Assembly (NCBI GenBank): GCA_963920665.1
Contig: OY987266.1
Coordinates: forward strand, 26,648,248 to 26,712,247
DNA length: 64,000 bases
DNA from: Straminergon stramineum
Lineage: Eukaryota; Streptophyta; Bryopsida; Hypnales; Calliergonaceae
Direction: 5' to 3'
Under the pieces are notes generated by a model, which was not told where the DNA came from, did no database searches, and saw only the letters and a program-made list of their open reading frames with translations. The position numbers and the translations under genes are program-made. Each line of letters begins with the position of its first letter. Position 1 is the first letter of the stretch. Of the stretch, positions 60,560-64,000 are shown one piece after another.

Positions 60560-62035
60560 TCCTCTACAACATCATTAAACTATTTCCATACTTAATTGCA
60601 ACTGTGTGATTGTTAATTTCTTCAGATTTTAGTTTTAGGATTAAGCTATGTGATGGTTTTAGTGGCCTAGAGAGTTTCACTCTGAAAATTCATATAAATT
60701 ACATGTCTTCTCCAAAAATTGTAATTTTTTTAAAGTCATGATTTTCAAATGCTAAAACTACCAAAAAAATCTATAAAAGGTGCCTCTGAATATGTTGAAT
60801 TGCTTACTGTTTGACAGTTTTGGGTATTTCCACCTCATTCTGCAATATGTATCACAATTTCAAGATTTCATATTTCAATAGTCATGTTTTCATCTTTGTA
60901 ACTTCTCATTTGTCCATTCTTACTCCATCCTAATGACATCCAAGCATTTTCTAAATGAAATGTTATTGAAACCTCTTTGGTGCCATTGCAAAGCAACAAT
61001 GCTTGTTTTTGTCCATTATATAAAACTCAAATTGTGTCTTGATTTCATTTGTTACAATTTTTTTGACTCATTTTTAGCTTCATTATTTTTCATTCATCAA
61101 TTTTTGGTAAATATTAATGACATATAGATGACTTGTCAATTAGCTCATGTATCTTGATGAAACTTTTTCCCTATTGTTGCATTGGAATAGGCTTTGTTCA
61201 AGTGTTGATTATTTCTAAATCTATACCTATCTCTCTCTATACATGAAGAATATTTTCAAATAAATTATTGTGAGCCACATAGCAATGGCAAATTCTTAAA
61301 GAATTTTTATTTGATACATCAACATTCTACAAATTTTCATCCAAAATTTGAATAGATTATGATTTTTTTCCTTGTATTGTTTTTTTATGATGAGCACTTC
61401 AGGTAAGGGATTTTTGTGCAATCTGATTATCGAAAGGTATTTATGGGTTTGTTGGTCTTAGCTTGAAGGGGGGACATAGTTGTGAGGAACGTTGTTATTT
61501 ACATTTTATTTTAGAGATGTTTTCTCCCTCCCTCAATTAAGTGTTAAAACCCTAGCTTCATTCTTGGGATAGTTACCTTTTATTTTGTAACCACTCTTAG
61601 TTAATTTAGGATTCTTGATTTCAAATATTAATATAATCCTTCTATATTTTATTGACCTTAGTAAATATATAGTTCATGCATCTTATTTAACGTAAAAATT
61701 TGGAGCAAATGCAATTTAATTACCCCTATGCTTGTGTACTACTCTTGAGGGATTTGGAAAGAAAGCTTTTCATTGAATGATAGACACTAACTATGTGTGA
61801 GGAAGTTTGAGTAGGACCTTATTAATAAGCTTGTTAGTGTTACCAAGCTTTTGTGAAAAAATCTGCCCAAACTATTTGAATTGATAAACAAACTACATAT
61901 GAGACCATAACTTTTGACTCATATTTCCAAATGTCTTGAAATTTAGTGCATATGAAAGATATTCCTTATCCACACCTTCTATTAAAATTTGGGCCAAAAA
62001 CTTGGAAATCTCTAGTTACATGTACCTACCTAAAA
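60560..62035. other. Non-genic stretch
   Basis: AT-rich DNA with short frames only. Confidence 0.5.
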
Positions 62036-62039
62036 TTTC

Positions 62040-62075
62040 TATGTTGCCAAAAAATGCACCTTGGTCCTTTAGGGG
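62040..62075. mobile_element. Orphan right end of a TTAA element
   Basis: Ends CCTTGGTCCTTTAGGGG before TTAA 62076-62079, the same as the right end of 58273-58850. The left end was not found, so it is truncated or its left part has diverged. Confidence 0.6.
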
Positions 62076-62170
62076 TTAAAATTGGAAAGGTAATTTGGAG
62101 CCTTTTAATCTTGTTTAGACTTGTCAAATCTAAAATTATGATGATAAAAATATGAGGTTAAATAAAATAA

Positions 62171-62391
62171 CCCTAAAAAGACCCCACATACACTAAGTGT
62201 CCAATAGATGCAAAGAATCCTCATATGGAAGACTAAACTACAATTGTTTATCCTTGAAAGTTTGTGTAAAAAGGAAAGATCTTGCACAGTAGTTTGACCT
62301 CCAATGAATGTTGTTGAATTTTTCTACACAAATTGATTCACACAATACCAGAAAAGTTGATTTCCATAGTGACCAACCGACCCATCTAGGA
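62171..62391. mobile_element. TTAA-type MITE, family D copy 2 (221 bp)
   Basis: Aligns with 30984-31205 throughout (GATCTTGCACAGTAGTTTGACC, shared GACCTCCAATGA, TAGTGACCAACCGACCCAT). Left flank is ATAA (62167-62170) and right flank TTAA (62392-62395), so one target copy has mutated. Left end CCCTAAAAAGACCCC is diverged. Confidence 0.68.
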
Positions 62392-62399
62392 TTAACATA

Positions 62400-63304
62400 T
62401 ACAACCGTAACCGATATACAACATCCTAAAATCTAATTAAAATTTTTTTTATACAAAATACAATGTAATTTCACCCACCACTACTACCACCACCACCGTA
62501 TACTTTCCGAGGTATTCTAAGACTTCTCTCAAAAGCAAGTGTACCGACATATACTTTCCAAGGTATTCCAAGGCTTATCTCAAAATCCAGTTTGCAGTGG
62601 ACATCCTAGCATGATCTCTTGAACAGAAACATCATAAATATTTATTTTTAAAATTAATTATTTGACGCTAAAGATAGACTTGAAAGAGTACACACTCAAT
62701 AAAGAATGTACTGACAATAGTCATTTGCTAAGATACTGTTTAACTTGAGTTTGTCAGTAAGCATTTCGGGGTAAAATGTTTTACACATGCACAGATCCTC
62801 TTCACAATACGGTTGCCATCACTGCATTACATGGACGCCACTCTCCCATTTTATAATACCGTGATTTCAACATCCCCTCATTGAAAGGAAGGAAATCACA
62901 TCATCTCAGTTGATCAAATCCCTTAAGCAGAGCACGACATCAGCACGCAGTCATAATTAAACCAAAACAATCGTTTGTTGTCAGACAGGCAACGACCGCA
63001 TCATTGAATGTAACCAGGCAGACATTTTAGTGTTATTCAGGGTGCTCCGATTTCGAAGAACTGATTCAGTAGTCTGTAGAGCATTGAGCTCATATCCCAG
63101 CAGCTAGAAAATTAGTATTCCTTGGTCGTCTAACACACAGCAGAATATGTAAGAAAACGGTTTCGCACAATCACGTCGAAACAATGTGCACATCCACAGC
63201 CACAGCTAATTGTCCCTACTCACCATATCAATGCATAGACGCATTGAAAGATAAAAATCTCTCACGTGTGCTGCTAGATCCCGAAAATCTACAAAAAAAA
63301 GTTC
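62400..63304. other. Intergenic DNA and probable 3' UTR
   Basis: AT-rich to about 62700, then balanced. A short CAC-rich tract lies near 62475-62498. The last few hundred bases probably belong to the 3' UTR of the minus-strand gene at the edge. Confidence 0.4.
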
Positions 63305-64000
63305 TCAATCGGACTCAGAATCTGGATCCCCGTCAACAATGTCTGGAAGAGGGCCATCAGAGTCGGAGTCCGATCCAAGCTCAATTGGATTCTGCTCCGT
63401 TGCAGTTGTCACTTCAACACTTTCAATGACAATAATTTTCGATTCTAAAGTTGCTTCTTGATAACCTTGGCTTGCACTAACTGGTCCCGAGGCAGTTACT
63501 GAAGTAGACGTAACTATACCTGTAGTAACGGTAACCATGTCACTCTCGTTATCCACTGGTTGCGAACTTTGCAATTCCGATCCTTGCGTCAACAGAGGTT
63601 CTTCTATATTGGTGGCGATTGGCGTTTGAACACCATGCCCTTGCTTTGAGAGAAAATCGGGAACTCCCAACTCCGGGGTAGTAAGACATATCTCAATAGA
63701 ATCGCCAAAAACAGGAGAGGTGTTCTCTGGAACTACGAACTCTGTTTGTGTCTGCACAGGGTCCTCAACCATTGGGTCAGAAGGTATTGTTAGAGTCTCT
63801 TCATCACCGGTTACCCTATCAGTTGCTAAACCTTCTTCCAAGCTTCCATTGGCGGAAGTCACCCTCGAAGGGCTGGCACCACCATTAGGAAGAGTATTGG
63901 TCCTCTCTGAGTGAGACATCACAACATTATCATCACCAGTGTCTTCCCAGCACCCAAGCAATGAATCAGTCAACTCCCAAGGGTCCATTGACAGATGTCC
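63305..64000 (-). CDS. Acidic C-terminal exon of a gene running off the window; possibly RIX1/PELP1-like
   Basis: The frame is open from the window edge to TGA at 63305-63307, 231 residues. An internal ATG at 63988 is preceded by in-frame codons, so the exon probably extends past 64000. The protein is acidic, rich in S, T, E, D and V, low in complexity, and ends with SDSDSDGPLPDIVDGDPDSE. A C-terminal PDIVD.DPDS motif after an acidic run recalls plant RIX1/PELP1 proteins, which work in 60S ribosome assembly in the nucleolus; this is recollection of a short motif and could be wrong. No folded domain is visible in this part. Confidence 0.6.
   Translation of the reverse strand, partial: GHLSMDPWELTDSLLGCWEDTGDDNVVMSHSERTNTLPNGGASPSRVTSANGSLEEGLATDRVTGDEETLTIPSDPMVEDPVQTQTEFVVPENTSPVFGDSIEICLTTPELGVPDFLSKQGHGVQTPIATNIEEPLLTQGSELQSSQPVDNESDMVTVTTGIVTSTSVTASGPVSASQGYQEATLESKIIVIESVEVTTATEQNPIELGSDSDSDGPLPDIVDGDPDSESD

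Noticed and set aside
1..64000. CRISPR arrays, tRNA or rRNA genes, bacterial operons
   Set aside because: None seen; repeats present are transposon ends or decayed tandem modules, and the spliced genes show this is eukaryotic DNA.

Overview
The window looks like nuclear DNA of a land plant. It has spliced genes with GT-AG introns, plant-type proteins (an eIF2B alpha subunit and a strictosidine synthase-like/APMAP protein), a telo-box beside a translation-factor gene, and long AT-rich stretches full of non-autonomous transposons. A bryophyte is my best guess from the gene style (GC-rich exons set in AT-rich repeat DNA), but nothing here proves the lineage.

Layout. 1-24.7 kb is AT-rich repeat DNA with no convincing intact gene. 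It holds an abutting array of TTAA-flanked elements (3990-6858), a CACTA-type element inside an older foldback element (9.57-11.5 kb), and a CACTA foldback element that carries a TTAA element inserted in one arm (12954-13991). 24.7-28.9 kb is a complete eIF2B alpha gene on the minus strand: five coding exons, 308 aa, and a likely 2 kb intron in the 5' UTR. 29-48 kb is again repeats: a second TTAA-element cluster (30.8-32.3 kb), two very small CACTA elements (130 bp and 34 bp), foldback repeats and a 1.6 kb inverted repeat. 49.0-52.1 kb is a complete three-exon strictosidine synthase-like gene on the plus strand (396 aa). 55.2-56.3 kb is a small four-exon gene model on the minus strand (about 166 aa, function not recognised). 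57.7-60.5 kb is a 2.8 kb foldback element with another TTAA element nested in it. The right edge (63305-64000, minus) is the acidic C-terminal part of a gene that continues outside the window.

The most notable system is a diverse set of non-autonomous elements with CCC...GGG ends, each flanked by TTAA. The window itself supplies empty sites: the target of the 58273-58850 element is preserved unfilled both in a related copy (10135-10138) and in the opposite arm of its own host element (60001-60004), and the target of the 13155-13966 element is preserved in the opposite arm of its CACTA host. These comparisons show single TTAA becoming TTAA-element-TTAA, the behaviour of the piggyBac (or Kolobok) superfamily. 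No transposase is encoded here, so the elements must have been moved in trans. The two host genes and the partial gene are otherwise independent housekeeping-type genes with no operon-like link between them.
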